From Ascoidea rubescens DSM 1968 (taxonomy: Eukaryota > Ascomycota > Saccharomycetes > Ascoideales > Ascoideaceae), in contig NW_017962931.1 in assembly GCF_001661345.1 (NCBI RefSeq), positions 1 to 64,000 of the forward strand: a stretch of 64,000 nt of DNA, in the 5' to 3' direction. The notes under the pieces are model-generated. The model saw only the letters and a list, made by a program, of their open reading frames with translations. It was not told where the DNA came from and did no database searches. Of the stretch, positions 18,644 to 29,137 are shown in pieces. The translations under genes were made by a program, and so were the position numbers. Position 1 is the first letter of the stretch. Each line of letters opens with the position of its first letter.

Positions 18644-19624
18644 ATGACCAAAGAAGATAAGGAGTATCTTAGACTATTAGAAATCCAGAGGAAGAATTTT
18701 GAAGCTCAATTTGAGCCTGTGGACTTTGGTTTCAAGAATAACGATAGCAGCCATACTGAATCATTGAGCTCAAACGATGAAAGTTCGGATGAACAAGATA
18801 ATACTACAGACGATAACAGCTTTCTAAGTGATAGCATCGAGTCTGAAGATGAAGAGTTTAAGGGGTTTGATGATGTAGTACCCGAAAAATCTATTCAGAA
18901 ACAACAATATAAGCCTGTTGTGGTAAAATTTAATGATAATCAAAATAGAACAATAGTATCCAAAGAAGATAAAAAACTATCAAAATTGGGTAGAATTCCT
19001 GATATTAATACAATAAATAAACAAAAGACAATCAAATCCATAAACAAATTAGAAGAATCAATTAAAAGCGAGGATGTTAACGAAATGGAAAATTTGAAGA
19101 ATGATGTTCAACTACAAAAATTATTATCTGAATCACATATTCTATCATCTGGAATTTTATCTAATACCTACTCGGGTGTAGATGTGACGTTGAAGACTAT
19201 TAATGAGAATTTTCATGATGGTCAGCCAGTTGGTAAATTGAAACTAAAGGCAATGCATCAAAAATTAAGCAATTTATCCGAAGATTCTAGTAGAAAGAAA
19301 TTAGATAAAGTTCCCATGAAAATTAGGAAAGAAATGAAGAAAAAGCAAATTCAGAGAATTCAAAATCATGAATCAATGGCAAAAGAAGGTGGAATTGTTC
19401 TAGCTAAAAACAAAAAATATGAATTAAGGGATTTAGATTTGTCCAATTCTTCTAAAATAACTTTAAAATCAGATAAAATCGGTAAATATACATTAGGCAA
19501 AAAACAGTTAAAGGAAAAAAATAAAGTTAGATCAAGGGGTCTTAAAATCAATTCACTTGGTAAATTTACCAAGAATGGTCTACAATTAAGTAAAAAAGAT
19601 ATAGATAGGATTTATGGTAGATAG
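18644..19624 (+). CDS. FAF1: Small-subunit ribosome assembly factor Faf1
   Basis: A 326-residue protein that matches S. cerevisiae Faf1 (346), a nucleolar factor needed for early pre-rRNA cleavages and 40S formation with Krr1. Matching blocks are the N-terminal EYLRLLEIQRKNFEAQF, an acidic Ser/Asp/Glu stretch (about 40-80), NLKNDVQLQKLLSESHILSSG near 148-168, KLDKVPMKIRKEMKKK, the EGGIVLAK segment, and the C-terminal GLKINSLGKFTKNGLQLSKKD. It has no known catalytic domain. The start agrees with the conserved N-terminus. Confidence 0.9.
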   Translation: MTKEDKEYLRLLEIQRKNFEAQFEPVDFGFKNNDSSHTESLSSNDESSDEQDNTTDDNSFLSDSIESEDEEFKGFDDVVPEKSIQKQQYKPVVVKFNDNQNRTIVSKEDKKLSKLGRIPDINTINKQKTIKSINKLEESIKSEDVNEMENLKNDVQLQKLLSESHILSSGILSNTYSGVDVTLKTINENFHDGQPVGKLKLKAMHQKLSNLSEDSSRKKLDKVPMKIRKEMKKKQIQRIQNHESMAKEGGIVLAKNKKYELRDLDLSNSSKITLKSDKIGKYTLGKKQLKEKNKVRSRGLKINSLGKFTKNGLQLSKKDIDRIYGR

Positions 19625-20464
19625 GATTCATGTTATTTATATAATGATAGAGTTGGAATACATATAGGCTGTAGTTACTATCTGAAGTGATATGAATCCA
19701 AAGTTAACTGAGGCGAAACCAATACCGAAAGAATAAAAAATGGTTGTTGATAATTCTCGCTTCGTGTTGAATCTTAGACAGTTTGTTTTTTTTGTTAATT
19801 TTGAATGTATTTATAATAAGATTATAGTAAGCTAATCTTATTTTTGTTATTTATAAACATTGGTACAATTCTGTAAAATTATCAAAGCTACGCACTTAAT
19901 CTGAGAGAATATTCAATACTTGTAAGAGATGGACATTTAATAATTATGTTGTAACTAATCAATCCATAAATCCATTAATTTATTAAACATAGAATAAAAA
20001 TTTGAATAACAATGTATGAATCTTTGAAATGATGTCTTATAATAATATATTTTCGTTTCATTTTTTTTACAAAAAATTCACTTTTTTAAGAGGAATGTCC
20101 TATTTTGAAATTAATATATAATGAAATTTGTTTTAAGTGAATAAAAGTATGTATATTTATTACCGATAATATGTCTTTGATGTAAAAGAACTGTGAATGA
20201 ATTAATAAAATTCAAGAATGAAGTGAAAAAGTGCTAAATAACAAACAGAATTGATCAGCATAAAAACATAAGAGTAAATTAGCTTAAAAAGTATTCAAAA
20301 ATTATTTTGAAAAAAAATGATGCAAAGGAAATGATAAATTGAATAAAGGGAACAAAAAAAGTCTCGGAAGGATGATTAAATAAAATATTGAAAATAATAC
20401 AGGCTCAATTGTATGAATAAATAAAAAAAAAATAAAAAAATAAAAAATAAAAAATAAAAATGAA
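19625..20464. other. Convergent spacer, no gene seen
   Basis: 840 bp of AT-rich DNA between FAF1 and the first globin gene, with A-rich runs near 20420-20460. No RNA or protein gene was recognised. Confidence 0.5.
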
Positions 20465-21985
20465 TCAGTAAAAAGAAAGTTTATTAACTGAAGATTTTTC
20501 AAGTCTTTCATTAAGAGCTGCTTCTCTTTCAGCTTTTCTTCTTTCATGTTTTGTAAGAAATGATTCTCTTTTTTTTGTAAATATTGAATCAACTTTCAGA
20601 TGCTCAATGGCATATTTTTCGTTGTCTTTTTCGCTGATATTTCTCCTTAAATGGTGTTTCCCAATGGTGGTGCTAATACTGTTATTGTTGTGAGTAATAT
20701 TTAGATTTTGATTGGGAGTATGATGTAGAATACGAGTTGGGTTTGGTTTATTGCTGGAGTTAATATTGATAGCACTGTTGTTGTAATTGTAATTGTAGTT
20801 GTAGCTGTAGCTGTAATTATTGGCAGCAGTGTTTGGGTTGCAATTATTGGCTTGAGTATCTTTGATGTTGTTGATATTGGTATTAGTGGTATTATTTATA
20901 GTGATTTTGGGGGTATTGGTAGGGGAGAAAGAGCCATCGTCATTTAATTTGACATCGATACTACATGCTTCAATCATTGTATTTGCAATAAATGAGTATA
21001 AAGCTATCCAAAGGTTTTCAATTTCTGGGGTGAAAGCATCGCCAAATCTTTCGTAGAGGGATTTGAAGACAGCTATACCCAATTCCTGAAAGAATCTTGG
21101 TTCAGTGCCAAAGATAATTCCATGTCTTCTGCCTATTGCACCAAGATAATCGCTCAAGCCAGACAAGTCTTCAAGATTTAGGATGGCCATTCTTAGGATG
21201 CCAGCGAAATGAAGAGCCTGGTGGTTAACAGATGGTAAGAGGCCATCTAAATCAGGGTTGATAAGAAAGGCATTTGAATGGATTTCATTCCAAAACTGGA
21301 TCGAAGTGAAGACATGAGAGAAAGAGTTTATCTTTGAGTTTTTATCAGTGATTTTCAAGTAGCCATCGACAGTTTGGACAGGAGGAATTAAATTTTCATT
21401 CCAGGTTTTTCTTAGTAAAGCCATTTCATCTGGGGTGAATTTCAATAGTGAGTCGTTATTGCTGTTGCTGGTGTTGGTGTTGGTTTTTGTAAGGTTGTTT
21501 TTAGTTAAAATGGAGGTTTTTTTGATTGGAGAAGATTTAATTGAGGAGTTGTTGGAAGAGACTGAAAACTGGTCAATATTGGAAGAGATCGAGGATGTGT
21601 TTGTATCGATGTGATCATTGAGAGTAATTTGATTTGATGAATCAAGAATTGAGTCGTTTTTTTTGGATAGAGTGTAAAGTGAGGAAGCTACTGAAGTGTT
21701 ATCATGAATGACAGTTTTATTTGGGTTTTTATTCTTCAAGAAGTAAAAGGAAGTTGATAAAGAGTTTGATAATAAGTTTGGATTTGAATTATGGGAGCTT
21801 ATTATGTTTTGACCAATATCGCTGTTGCTACTGAGTGAATAATCGTCTTTTGTACTATTGTCTTTCGTTGCAAAAGAATAGTAAGATATTACATCAGATT
21901 GGTTATCACTGTTGTATTTTTTTGGGTCTCTTTCATGTTTGGCTGAATTTGAGTGCTTGAACATTTTTCTGAAACCAAACGACAT
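20465..21985 (-). CDS. Globin-domain protein, paralogue 1
   Basis: The 506-residue protein has a globin-like core at about residues 180-342, flanked by Ser/Asn-rich N-terminal and Asn-rich then charged helical C-terminal extensions. The helix A region is LRKTWNEN; the E-helix segment is NHQALHFAGILRMAIL and the F/G region GRRHGIIFG. H288 aligns with the proximal heme His of flavohaemoglobins (QKH in E. coli Hmp), and Q256 with E7. The end FTPEIENLWIALYSFIANTMI is a typical H helix. There is no reductase domain. The nearest known relative is S. cerevisiae YNL234W, a heme-binding globin-like protein of uncertain function. I place the start at 21985 because MSFGFRKMFK resembles the N-termini of the two paralogues; the in-frame upstream part is Tyr/Leu repeat leader. 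Confidence 0.85.
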   Translation of the reverse strand: MSFGFRKMFKHSNSAKHERDPKKYNSDNQSDVISYYSFATKDNSTKDDYSLSSNSDIGQNIISSHNSNPNLLSNSLSTSFYFLKNKNPNKTVIHDNTSVASSLYTLSKKNDSILDSSNQITLNDHIDTNTSSISSNIDQFSVSSNNSSIKSSPIKKTSILTKNNLTKTNTNTSNSNNDSLLKFTPDEMALLRKTWNENLIPPVQTVDGYLKITDKNSKINSFSHVFTSIQFWNEIHSNAFLINPDLDGLLPSVNHQALHFAGILRMAILNLEDLSGLSDYLGAIGRRHGIIFGTEPRFFQELGIAVFKSLYERFGDAFTPEIENLWIALYSFIANTMIEACSIDVKLNDDGSFSPTNTPKITINNTTNTNINNIKDTQANNCNPNTAANNYSYSYNYNYNYNNSAININSSNKPNPTRILHHTPNQNLNITHNNNSISTTIGKHHLRRNISEKDNEKYAIEHLKVDSIFTKKRESFLTKHERRKAEREAALNERLEKSSVNKLSFY

Positions 21986-22126
21986 TTTGCTGTTATTGAT
22001 CGTTGTTGATATAAAAGATAAAGATGGATGATGAGAAATAAATCGAAGAAGAAAACAATAATAGGTTAAATATAAATTTAAGATGACAAATAAAAAGAAG
22101 AAAGATTGGAGATGATGTGGGTAATT

Positions 22127-22179
22127 TAAATATAAATATAAATATAAATATAAATACAAATACAAATACAAATACAAAT
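22127..22179. repeat. AAATAT/AAATAC hexamer tandem repeat
   Basis: About eight hexamer units lie in the leader of globin 1. Read on the minus strand they give a Tyr-Leu repeat, which argues against translation starting upstream of 21985. Confidence 0.8.
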
Positions 22180-23170
22180 CATTAATAAATAATTTTTATT
22201 AATTTAATTAATGATTTGCTATTATTCTTCTTTTTTTTTTTTGTAATTTTGCATTTTTGAATACTATGGAAACTATTGAAATTAAGATTATTGGGATTAT
22301 TAAGATTATTGAATTTTGTAAATGGGTAGTAAATATACTAGAATATTTAATCGAATAAAAGCCAAACGCCCAAATTGGATGAAATTCTATGGAAAATTTA
22401 AGGAAAAGTGAGAGAAGATTGGAAGAAAATTAAAAGAAAATTAAGTGGAAACTAAATTGAGTTGATTTAAGATTTCTGGAAATAAAATAAATCTTTAAAT
22501 CTTCAATTATAATTAGAAATTAATGGTGGATAATGGTGGTTGATGTATAATAATGGTGATTAATGGGAAACAATGCATGTTATTCACTAAGTTAGATGAA
22601 ATGAGTATATAAGAGCAAATTACTCAGGTAAATTATTCAAATAAGGTGGCCATTTATTCATTAAATCCACCATGGAACCATTCATCAAGCACTAGCTTTG
22701 GAATTGTGATTTGGGGCAGAGGCAGTAAAGCAGCAAAAGCTGCAAAACAAGATGCAAAACAAAATGCAAAACAGCAAATGTGGGTTCATTTGGGAGAATT
22801 CTGTGTTATTCCCAGCGAGCTGAAACGAGCAACGCAGCCAGATGAGCTTCGCAGCTGAGACACTCTAAAGCAGTGGTGTAGATCTTCTTCCTCTGCTGTC
22901 TCTGCTTCCTGTGCTTCTTCTGCTTCTTCGGCTCTCGCCCATCGGCCACAGCTCGGATGTTTCGCACTGAATTCGTCCTGAGACAAAAACACTGATCTGC
23001 TCTGAGGCAGTTTCTCTGTCTCTTCTCTCCCCTTCCTATTCCCATGCTCTTCACCCTCGTCCTTCGTTTTTCCCTTTTCTCTCTTCCTCTCTCCCTCTCC
23101 CTCTTTCTTCTCTTTCCTCTCTTTCCTTCCCAAACCACGCACCAAAACCACCTGTTGTCCCAGCGCAAAG

Positions 23171-23177
23171 TGACTCA
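23171..23177. promoter_or_regulatory. Gcn4-type site TGACTCA before GUS1
   Basis: A perfect TGACTCA lies about 334 bp upstream of the GUS1 ATG. Gcn4 activates amino-acid and some aminoacyl-tRNA synthetase genes in yeasts; the link is inferred from position. Confidence 0.45.
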
Positions 23178-23510
23178 TTCGCCCAATCGGGAAATACCCC
23201 TCGGTATCAGCACCGCGGGTCGTCTCCCAATTAGGCAATCGTGCCTGGAGCTTATTCAAACGGGAAAAAATTCGCTGCTTTCTAAAGACGCGTATTTGTG
23301 CATTTTCCTGCTGCAGAAGACGCACATGATACTGCCGTATTGGGAACAGCCGCCCGTCCTGTGAGTAAACCAAAATTCAAAGAAATTTTTCAGCTATTTA
23401 AGCATCGCTTTTCAGTGGCCTTAACTGCAAGAACTTGTTATTACTGTGAATATCCTCGATATCTCTGTGGTGTTTTGTAATATAACTGTTGGAAGCTGAA
23501 TCAATTAAAA

Positions 23511-25709
23511 ATGAGCTGCACCATTGCTGTAAAGGCTGACGTTGTTGCCTATCCAACTTTCCTTGCCTTAGGTTTGATTCCTGATTCCTCAATCAAGGTT
23601 GATTTTGTTGAAAAGATTTCAAATTCCAGCAAGATTTCATTGTTGTTGAATAACGAAAATGATATCAAGATTGATGACATTAAATCCTCTTTAATCTACA
23701 TCTCCAGTTTGTTCCCGGACTATTTCAAATTTGATTCAATTATCGAAAACTGGGTAGATTTCGCGTTGGCCAATCTAATCAAGAAAAACTTCAATGATTT
23801 ATCAAAGGATTTAATTACTTTGAATAACCATTTGAACTTGAGAACATATGTAATTGATTATTCAATCTCTCTCGCAGATTTGGCCATTTTTGGAATAATC
23901 AAATCAAATCCTATCCTTCTCTCAATCATTAAATCCGGTAATTACATCAATATAACACGTTGGTTTAATTTGATCGATTCAATTGCTTCAATTCAATCTT
24001 CAATTACTCAATTCAATGGATTCAAACTACTCAACTCAAACAAAAACAAAGGCAAAGGCAAAAAATCTGCTTCTGCATCAAATAATGGCAATAACAATTC
24101 ATCCAAAAAGACGCACAAGGCTAATTTCAATATCGACTTAAAAGACGCTCAAGATGGTAAAGTCGTTACTAGATTTCCTCCTGAGCCTTCTGGATATCTC
24201 CACATTGGACATGCTAAGGCTGCTATTCTTAATAAATACTTTGCGGACATGTACCATGGTAAATTGATTATAAGATTCGATGATACTAACCCAGCAAAGG
24301 AAAAAATGGAATACCAAGACTCAATCATTGAGGATTTGCAATTGTTGGGTATTAAAGGTGACAGACTAACCTTTTCTTCGGACTACTTTGACGAAATGTA
24401 CAACCTCGCTATTAACATGATTAAAGAAAACAAAGCCTATTGTGATGATACACCATTAGAAACAATGAGAGCTGAAAGAATGGATGGTATTAAATCCAAA
24501 AGAAGAGATGCGTCGGTTGAAGAAAATTTGGACATTTTCACCAATGAAATGAAAAATGCCACTGAAAAGGGTTTGACGTATTGTTTACGAGCTAAGATCT
24601 CTTATGACATTCCAAATAAAGCTCTTAGAGATCCAGTGATTTACAGATGTAATTTAATTCCTCACCACCGAACTGGGACTCAATGGAAAATGTATCCAAC
24701 CTATGATTTTTGTGTTCCTGTTGTTGATTCGATTGAAGGTGTGACACATGCATTAAGAACCATTGAATACAGAGATCGTAATCCGCAATATGTTTGGATG
24801 CAAGAAGCGTTGCATTTAAGACCTGTTCATATTTGGGATTTTGCAAGAGTCAATTTTGTTAGAACATTATTATCAAAGAGAAAATTGCAATGGTTTGTTG
24901 ATAAAAAGTACGTTTCAAACTGGGACGATCCAAGATTTCCAACGGTTCGAGGTGTTAGAAGACGTGGGATGACTGTGAAGGGGTTGACAGATTTTGTTAT
25001 CAGTCAAGGACCATCTAAGAATATTATCAATTTGGACTGGTCATCAATTTGGGCATTTAATAAAAAAGTCATTGATCCAATTGCTCCAAGACACACAGCA
25101 GTTTTCAAGAAAGATGCTTGTTTGATTAGTTTAAGCGATGGGCCAACAGAAAAGACCATTGAAAAAAGACCCAAGCATAAAAAGAACCCTGATGTTGGCG
25201 AGAAGGATGTGATTTACACATCAAGTTTGTTAATTGATCAAGATGATGCATTGGCTATTGCAACAGATGGCGATAAAGAAATCACACTAATGGATTGGGG
25301 TAACATTGTTATTGTGAACGTTGTTAAAGATGAAACAAGTGAAGTTGTTAAGGAAATTCAAGGTAAATTGAATCTACAGGGTGATTTCCGTAAAACTAAA
25401 AAAAAGATAACTTGGTTGGCTAATACGGACGATAAAGTTGAATTGGATCTAGTTGATTTTGACCATTTAATTACCAAGGACAAATTGGATGAAGGTGATA
25501 ACTTTGAGGATTTCCTTACCCCAAAGACAGAATTCCATACTCCAGCTTACGGTGATGTAAATGTGTCTCAAATGAAAGAAGGAGACATTATTCAATTTGA
25601 AAGAAAGGGATACTACCGTCTTGATAAAGCGGCTACAGAATCATCGCCAGCTGTTTTCTTTACTGTTCCAGATGGTAAAACTGTAAGCAAGTATGGTAAT
25701 AAGAAATAG
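23511..25709 (+). CDS. GUS1: Cytosolic glutamyl-tRNA synthetase
   Basis: This 732-residue class I synthetase charges cytosolic tRNA-Glu. The N-terminal 180 residues are the GST-like domain that in yeast binds Arc1, followed by a Lys/Ser/Asn linker. The catalytic domain opens with VVTRFPPEPSGYLHIGHA, with HIGH at 231-234, and the KMSKS equivalent is LLSKRKL (453-459). Motifs such as FDDTNPAKE and EYRDRNPQY identify the GluRS/GlnRS family, and the RRGM...L segment plus the eukaryotic anticodon-binding beta barrels complete it. Length is close to S. cerevisiae Gus1 (708). The gene contains no in-frame CTG codon among 733 codons, an important clue to the genetic code. Confidence 0.97.
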   Translation: MSCTIAVKADVVAYPTFLALGLIPDSSIKVDFVEKISNSSKISLLLNNENDIKIDDIKSSLIYISSLFPDYFKFDSIIENWVDFALANLIKKNFNDLSKDLITLNNHLNLRTYVIDYSISLADLAIFGIIKSNPILLSIIKSGNYINITRWFNLIDSIASIQSSITQFNGFKLLNSNKNKGKGKKSASASNNGNNNSSKKTHKANFNIDLKDAQDGKVVTRFPPEPSGYLHIGHAKAAILNKYFADMYHGKLIIRFDDTNPAKEKMEYQDSIIEDLQLLGIKGDRLTFSSDYFDEMYNLAINMIKENKAYCDDTPLETMRAERMDGIKSKRRDASVEENLDIFTNEMKNATEKGLTYCLRAKISYDIPNKALRDPVIYRCNLIPHHRTGTQWKMYPTYDFCVPVVDSIEGVTHALRTIEYRDRNPQYVWMQEALHLRPVHIWDFARVNFVRTLLSKRKLQWFVDKKYVSNWDDPRFPTVRGVRRRGMTVKGLTDFVISQGPSKNIINLDWSSIWAFNKKVIDPIAPRHTAVFKKDACLISLSDGPTEKTIEKRPKHKKNPDVGEKDVIYTSSLLIDQDDALAIATDGDKEITLMDWGNIVIVNVVKDETSEVVKEIQGKLNLQGDFRKTKKKITWLANTDDKVELDLVDFDHLITKDKLDEGDNFEDFLTPKTEFHTPAYGDVNVSQMKEGDIIQFERKGYYRLDKAATESSPAVFFTVPDGKTVSKYGNKK

Positions 25710-27664
25710 AAGTGGAAGAATTATGTATTTATCTTTATTGTATTTCAAGGTTGTTTTTCTTTTTTTTTTCTTTTCTTTTAGATTTTGTTTTGAAATTTGA
25801 AATTTGTTTTGGATCCATTTTCTTTGGATTGTTATTAAACTTGTTTTAAATATTATACATCAATTAGTTCACTCTAGTACATGCTGTTGAGAAGTAAACC
25901 TTTTATGCACACAGCGTAATTTTGTGCACACAAACTCACAAACTCCCAAATTCCCTGAGACACCGGGCATAAGTTGTTGGAAGCGTTGGAAGTGTTGGAA
26001 GTGCTGCAAGTTTTGGTCCGAGGACTGCTGCTTTGCGCGAACAGCAGAGGAATCACCACGCCTGTTCGAACGCTCGCACTGTTCGCTAAGCCTCCAGTTG
26101 AGGCGGATTTTGGGACACTTCGGGGGACATTATTCGGGGACGTTGCTCAGAAAAGCATTTTACGAGGCTTCGTCGGAAGCACCGTCCGTATATATATCAT
26201 CCGTAGGGTTGCGGTTAGACGTTCCGGGTTAGAAAATGAAAAAAGCCGTATTTTTCAGTACGGTTGTCTGAGAGAGCAATTAGATGGCTGTTTAAGAAGT
26301 GAAGAAAAGAAAAAAGTAGCCGGAATTTCTCATCGCGTAAACGAGTTCTGGATAGAATAGCAGCTTCTGCTTTCAACGGGCTCAAGAATGTCGGTTGTTC
26401 TCACTAAAAATCGAGACGAAAGGGACGAGAATCTCAGCTGGTGTCTAAATATATATTAAGATTGGCATTCTGGTAAAAAATAACCGGGAAATGTTGAAAC
26501 TGCTACCAGCGAGCATGATATGATTCGATAAGACTGGTAATTCGACATGAAACGACACCGGATGAGATTGGGCTTCGTCGCCATTCACTAAAGCTTTATC
26601 AAGAGATCAGCTTATCCTTTGGCTGCTCATAGGACAACGAGGGATGTGATTTGCCGGAGACTAATTGCAAGAGCCATTCATCTTCAGCAGTGCAGATTAG
26701 CCCATCATGTCTTGGAATCAGTGGCATTGTTCAGAGTGTTTCAGGGAGCTATTTCGTCTGCTGTGCTGAGATTACTTCCAGCGAGTGTTGAGTGTCTGCT
26801 GCTGGGACCTGGCGACTATGCTGTGGTTAACACAGCTCGACCACTGAATTCCAGCAGTGTTCACATCGCAAACCTCCATCGACTATTCCCTTATTCTCCA
26901 ACATGCCTGTAGCACCAGCACCAGCACCTCCAGGCCTCCAGGCCTTCAGGCAGCACTGCCAGCTGGAGTCTGGCAGTTGTGGGCCATCAGAACAAGGTCT
27001 CTATTGGCGATTTGCGAGTGCTCACAAGTGCTCCACGACGACTTTGTTTGCGCAAAGATAACTTGCAACCTTAAAGGCTTCAGGTCGTCCTTTAAGACCA
27101 CACTTATTGGCCAACCATACCAGTATCCACAGACCTATATTCGTTTGAGTTATATCGTTTTTCTACAGGTTATTCACTTTTGTAACAAATGGGCCAGTAA
27201 GAGCTATCACTCGCTGTTTTCTTCAGCTGATTGTCTAACAATCGTTAAGCTGACATTTTAGCTAGCTTATGGAAAAACTATTAAATTGCTCAATCTTATT
27301 TGCTCTTTCTTGTTATTCTTTTATATTCTGCAATATCTGCTCCTATGTCTTTATCTCAGTACGCTAGCTGGGTATTGTGCTCTGCTTTTTTTTAAACTTT
27401 GCTCAAATTGTCGCCTTCTTTAATAATTTTCTCAAACATATCTCTTTGGCTTTCTGCTTTTTTGTTGTTTTTTTCTGCTTTTTTTTTTTTTCTGCTTCAA
27501 CTATTTATACCAAATCGATTTCCCATTTTATCACTACAAAATACTTGCTATTGTATCATATCCCTCTTGAAATTATTTTTTTTTTCCACTTTTTTCCCCC
27601 TCCATATACCACCAATATATCTTGTACACATTCAACTCACACCAACCAAATAGCATCATTCAAA
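25710..27664 (+). promoter_or_regulatory. GUS1 3' region and GC-rich promoter of globin 2
   Basis: After about 150 bp of T-rich GUS1 3' flank, a GC-rich stretch extends from about 25900 to 27100, the longest in the window. It includes TATATATAT near 26189-26197, GTTGGAAGTGTTGGAAGTG repeats near 25980, and CAGCACCAGCACC/CAGGCCTCCAGGCC near 26915-26945. It ends in a T/C-rich leader (27300-27660). ORFs up to 134 codons occur, but none resembles a known protein. A non-coding transcript cannot be excluded. Confidence 0.5.
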
Positions 27665-29137
27665 ATGTCTCTAAGATTTGGAAGAATGTTTAAATCAAAG
27701 CAGCTGGAAAGAGAAAAGCAAAAAGAATTGGAAAAGCAATTGGAAATGGAAAGAGAAATAGCTGCTGCTGCTGAACAAGCTTCCAACTTCAACATGACTC
27801 AATCAATTATCACCAGCACTGTCTCCTCCATAATCAACGAAGACGCTTTTGATTCCTTGCCTTTGCCTAACATCCCTTCTTCAAGATACCAAAACCACGT
27901 AATAAGCAGCAGTTCAAGCATCAGCAACATGTCCCTCAACCACTACCACTCAAAGAACTCCTCAATAAGCACAACCACAATCAACACACTCAACAACAGC
28001 AATAGCAACAACAGCAATACCAGCAGCAGCAACAACAACAGCAACAACGGCAACGGCAACGGCAACAGCAACAGCAACAGCAATAGCTTCAACAACCTCA
28101 ATAACCTTAGCAATAACAATCTTTCTGCTAACAATGTCAATATCAATATCAATACCAGCAATTTCAATACAATAATTAACAGCAACAATAACTACTCGAC
28201 TTCTCAATTACATCGATCATATTCAAACGTAATCCATTCGTCGAGTCCCTCCCTAACTGAACTCGATAGCTTTGGAGCATCCAATTCATCCAATATGGAA
28301 AACACCCTAAGCACAGTCAGCGACTATTCAAACAACCAACTAGTAGTTTTAAAACTATCCCCAGCTGAAATATCCATATTGAGACAGAGTTGGAACGAAA
28401 ACATATCTCCACCATATGAAAAGGTCGATGGAATTTTACAATTGGTCGACGAAGACTCCAAGATAAACTCCCTATCTGAAGTATTTAGTTCGATTCAGTT
28501 TTGGAATGAGATTCAAAACAACGCCTTTTTAATCAACCCAGAACTAAATGGCTTTTTGCCCCCACCATCTCACCAAGCAATTTATTTCACTGGTATTCTC
28601 AGAATGGCAGTCTTGAACTCTGAAGACTTGTCTGTGCTCGTTGATTATCTTGGTGGAATAGGCAGAAGACATGGAATTATCTTCGGAGCCGAACCCAATT
28701 TCTTTCAGGATTTGGGAGTGGCAATAATGAGAACATTAAATGAAAGATTTGGAGAAGCTTTTAGCCCTGAGATTGAACATGTCTGGATATCTTTATATTG
28801 TTTTCTAGCCAACACAATGATTGATGCTTGCAATATCGACACCATTTTACCAGAAGAGGAAAACCATGCTCCAGAACTCGATGATTCAGCCATGAACTTT
28901 TTCTCGCAGTATAGTGACATTTTAAACATTAATCAAAGAAAAAGTGGAAACAATAACTATAACAATAACCGAAATTCTATTGTATCGAGAAGAGAGAGGA
29001 GTCTGACCAAAATCAGAGACAAGGACAGAAGGTTGAATAAAAAGTCATCATTTACCAACAGCTCGACGAATAACTATAGAAACAATGTTAATGGGTCTGT
29101 GCGACCTGAATCTAATTTAACAAATGGTTTTTTTTGA
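27665..29137 (+). CDS. Globin-domain protein, paralogue 2
   Basis: A 490-residue relative of the two other globin-domain proteins in this window. After MSLRFGRMFK comes a charged heptad-like helix (13-40), then a Ser/Asn-rich linker to about 228. The globin core spans 229-390: LSPAEISILRQSWNEN (A helix), SHQAIYFTGILRMAVL with Q304 at the E7 position, GRRHGIIFG with H336 as likely proximal His, and PEIEHVWISLYCFLANTMI (H helix). The tail is polar and basic. It is clearly closest to paralogue 1 in the core. I use the ATG at 27665, since the in-frame region before it is a Phe-rich leader. Two in-frame CTG codons (27704, 29003) lie outside the core. Confidence 0.86.
   Translation: MSLRFGRMFKSKQLEREKQKELEKQLEMEREIAAAAEQASNFNMTQSIITSTVSSIINEDAFDSLPLPNIPSSRYQNHVISSSSSISNMSLNHYHSKNSSISTTTINTLNNSNSNNSNTSSSNNNSNNGNGNGNSNSNSNSFNNLNNLSNNNLSANNVNININTSNFNTIINSNNNYSTSQLHRSYSNVIHSSSPSLTELDSFGASNSSNMENTLSTVSDYSNNQLVVLKLSPAEISILRQSWNENISPPYEKVDGILQLVDEDSKINSLSEVFSSIQFWNEIQNNAFLINPELNGFLPPPSHQAIYFTGILRMAVLNSEDLSVLVDYLGGIGRRHGIIFGAEPNFFQDLGVAIMRTLNERFGEAFSPEIEHVWISLYCFLANTMIDACNIDTILPEEENHAPELDDSAMNFFSQYSDILNINQRKSGNNNYNNNRNSIVSRRERSLTKIRDKDRRLNKKSSFTNSSTNNYRNNVNGSVRPESNLTNGFF

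Larger units (their letters stand above)
21986..23510. promoter_or_regulatory. Divergent promoter, globin 1 / GUS1
   Basis: The globin side is AT-rich, with a 6-mer repeat at 22127-22179. From 22680 to 23390 there is a GC-rich island with CTTCTGCTTC tracts (about 22905-22935), a Gcn4-type TGACTCA (23171-23177), a CCAAT box (23183-23187) and ACGCGT (23288-23293). ORFs on both strands in the island are not conserved-looking and are best read as compositional. Confidence 0.6.

Noticed and set aside
22786-23373. 195-codon minus-strand ORF rich in Glu/Lys/Arg in the GUS1 promoter
   Set aside because: Low-complexity translation of a CTCTTTC-type tract; contains the Gcn4 and CCAAT sites and has no recognisable domain.
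25900-27240. Possibility that the GC-rich block is a transposable element or its remnant
   Set aside because: I saw no terminal repeats, target-site duplication, or transposase/reverse-transcriptase motifs; similar islands precede most genes here.
26619-27261. ORFs of 97 and 134 codons in the GC-rich region before globin 2
   Set aside because: Overlapping frames with no family resemblance and no leader of their own; treated as promoter DNA, though a ncRNA remains possible.
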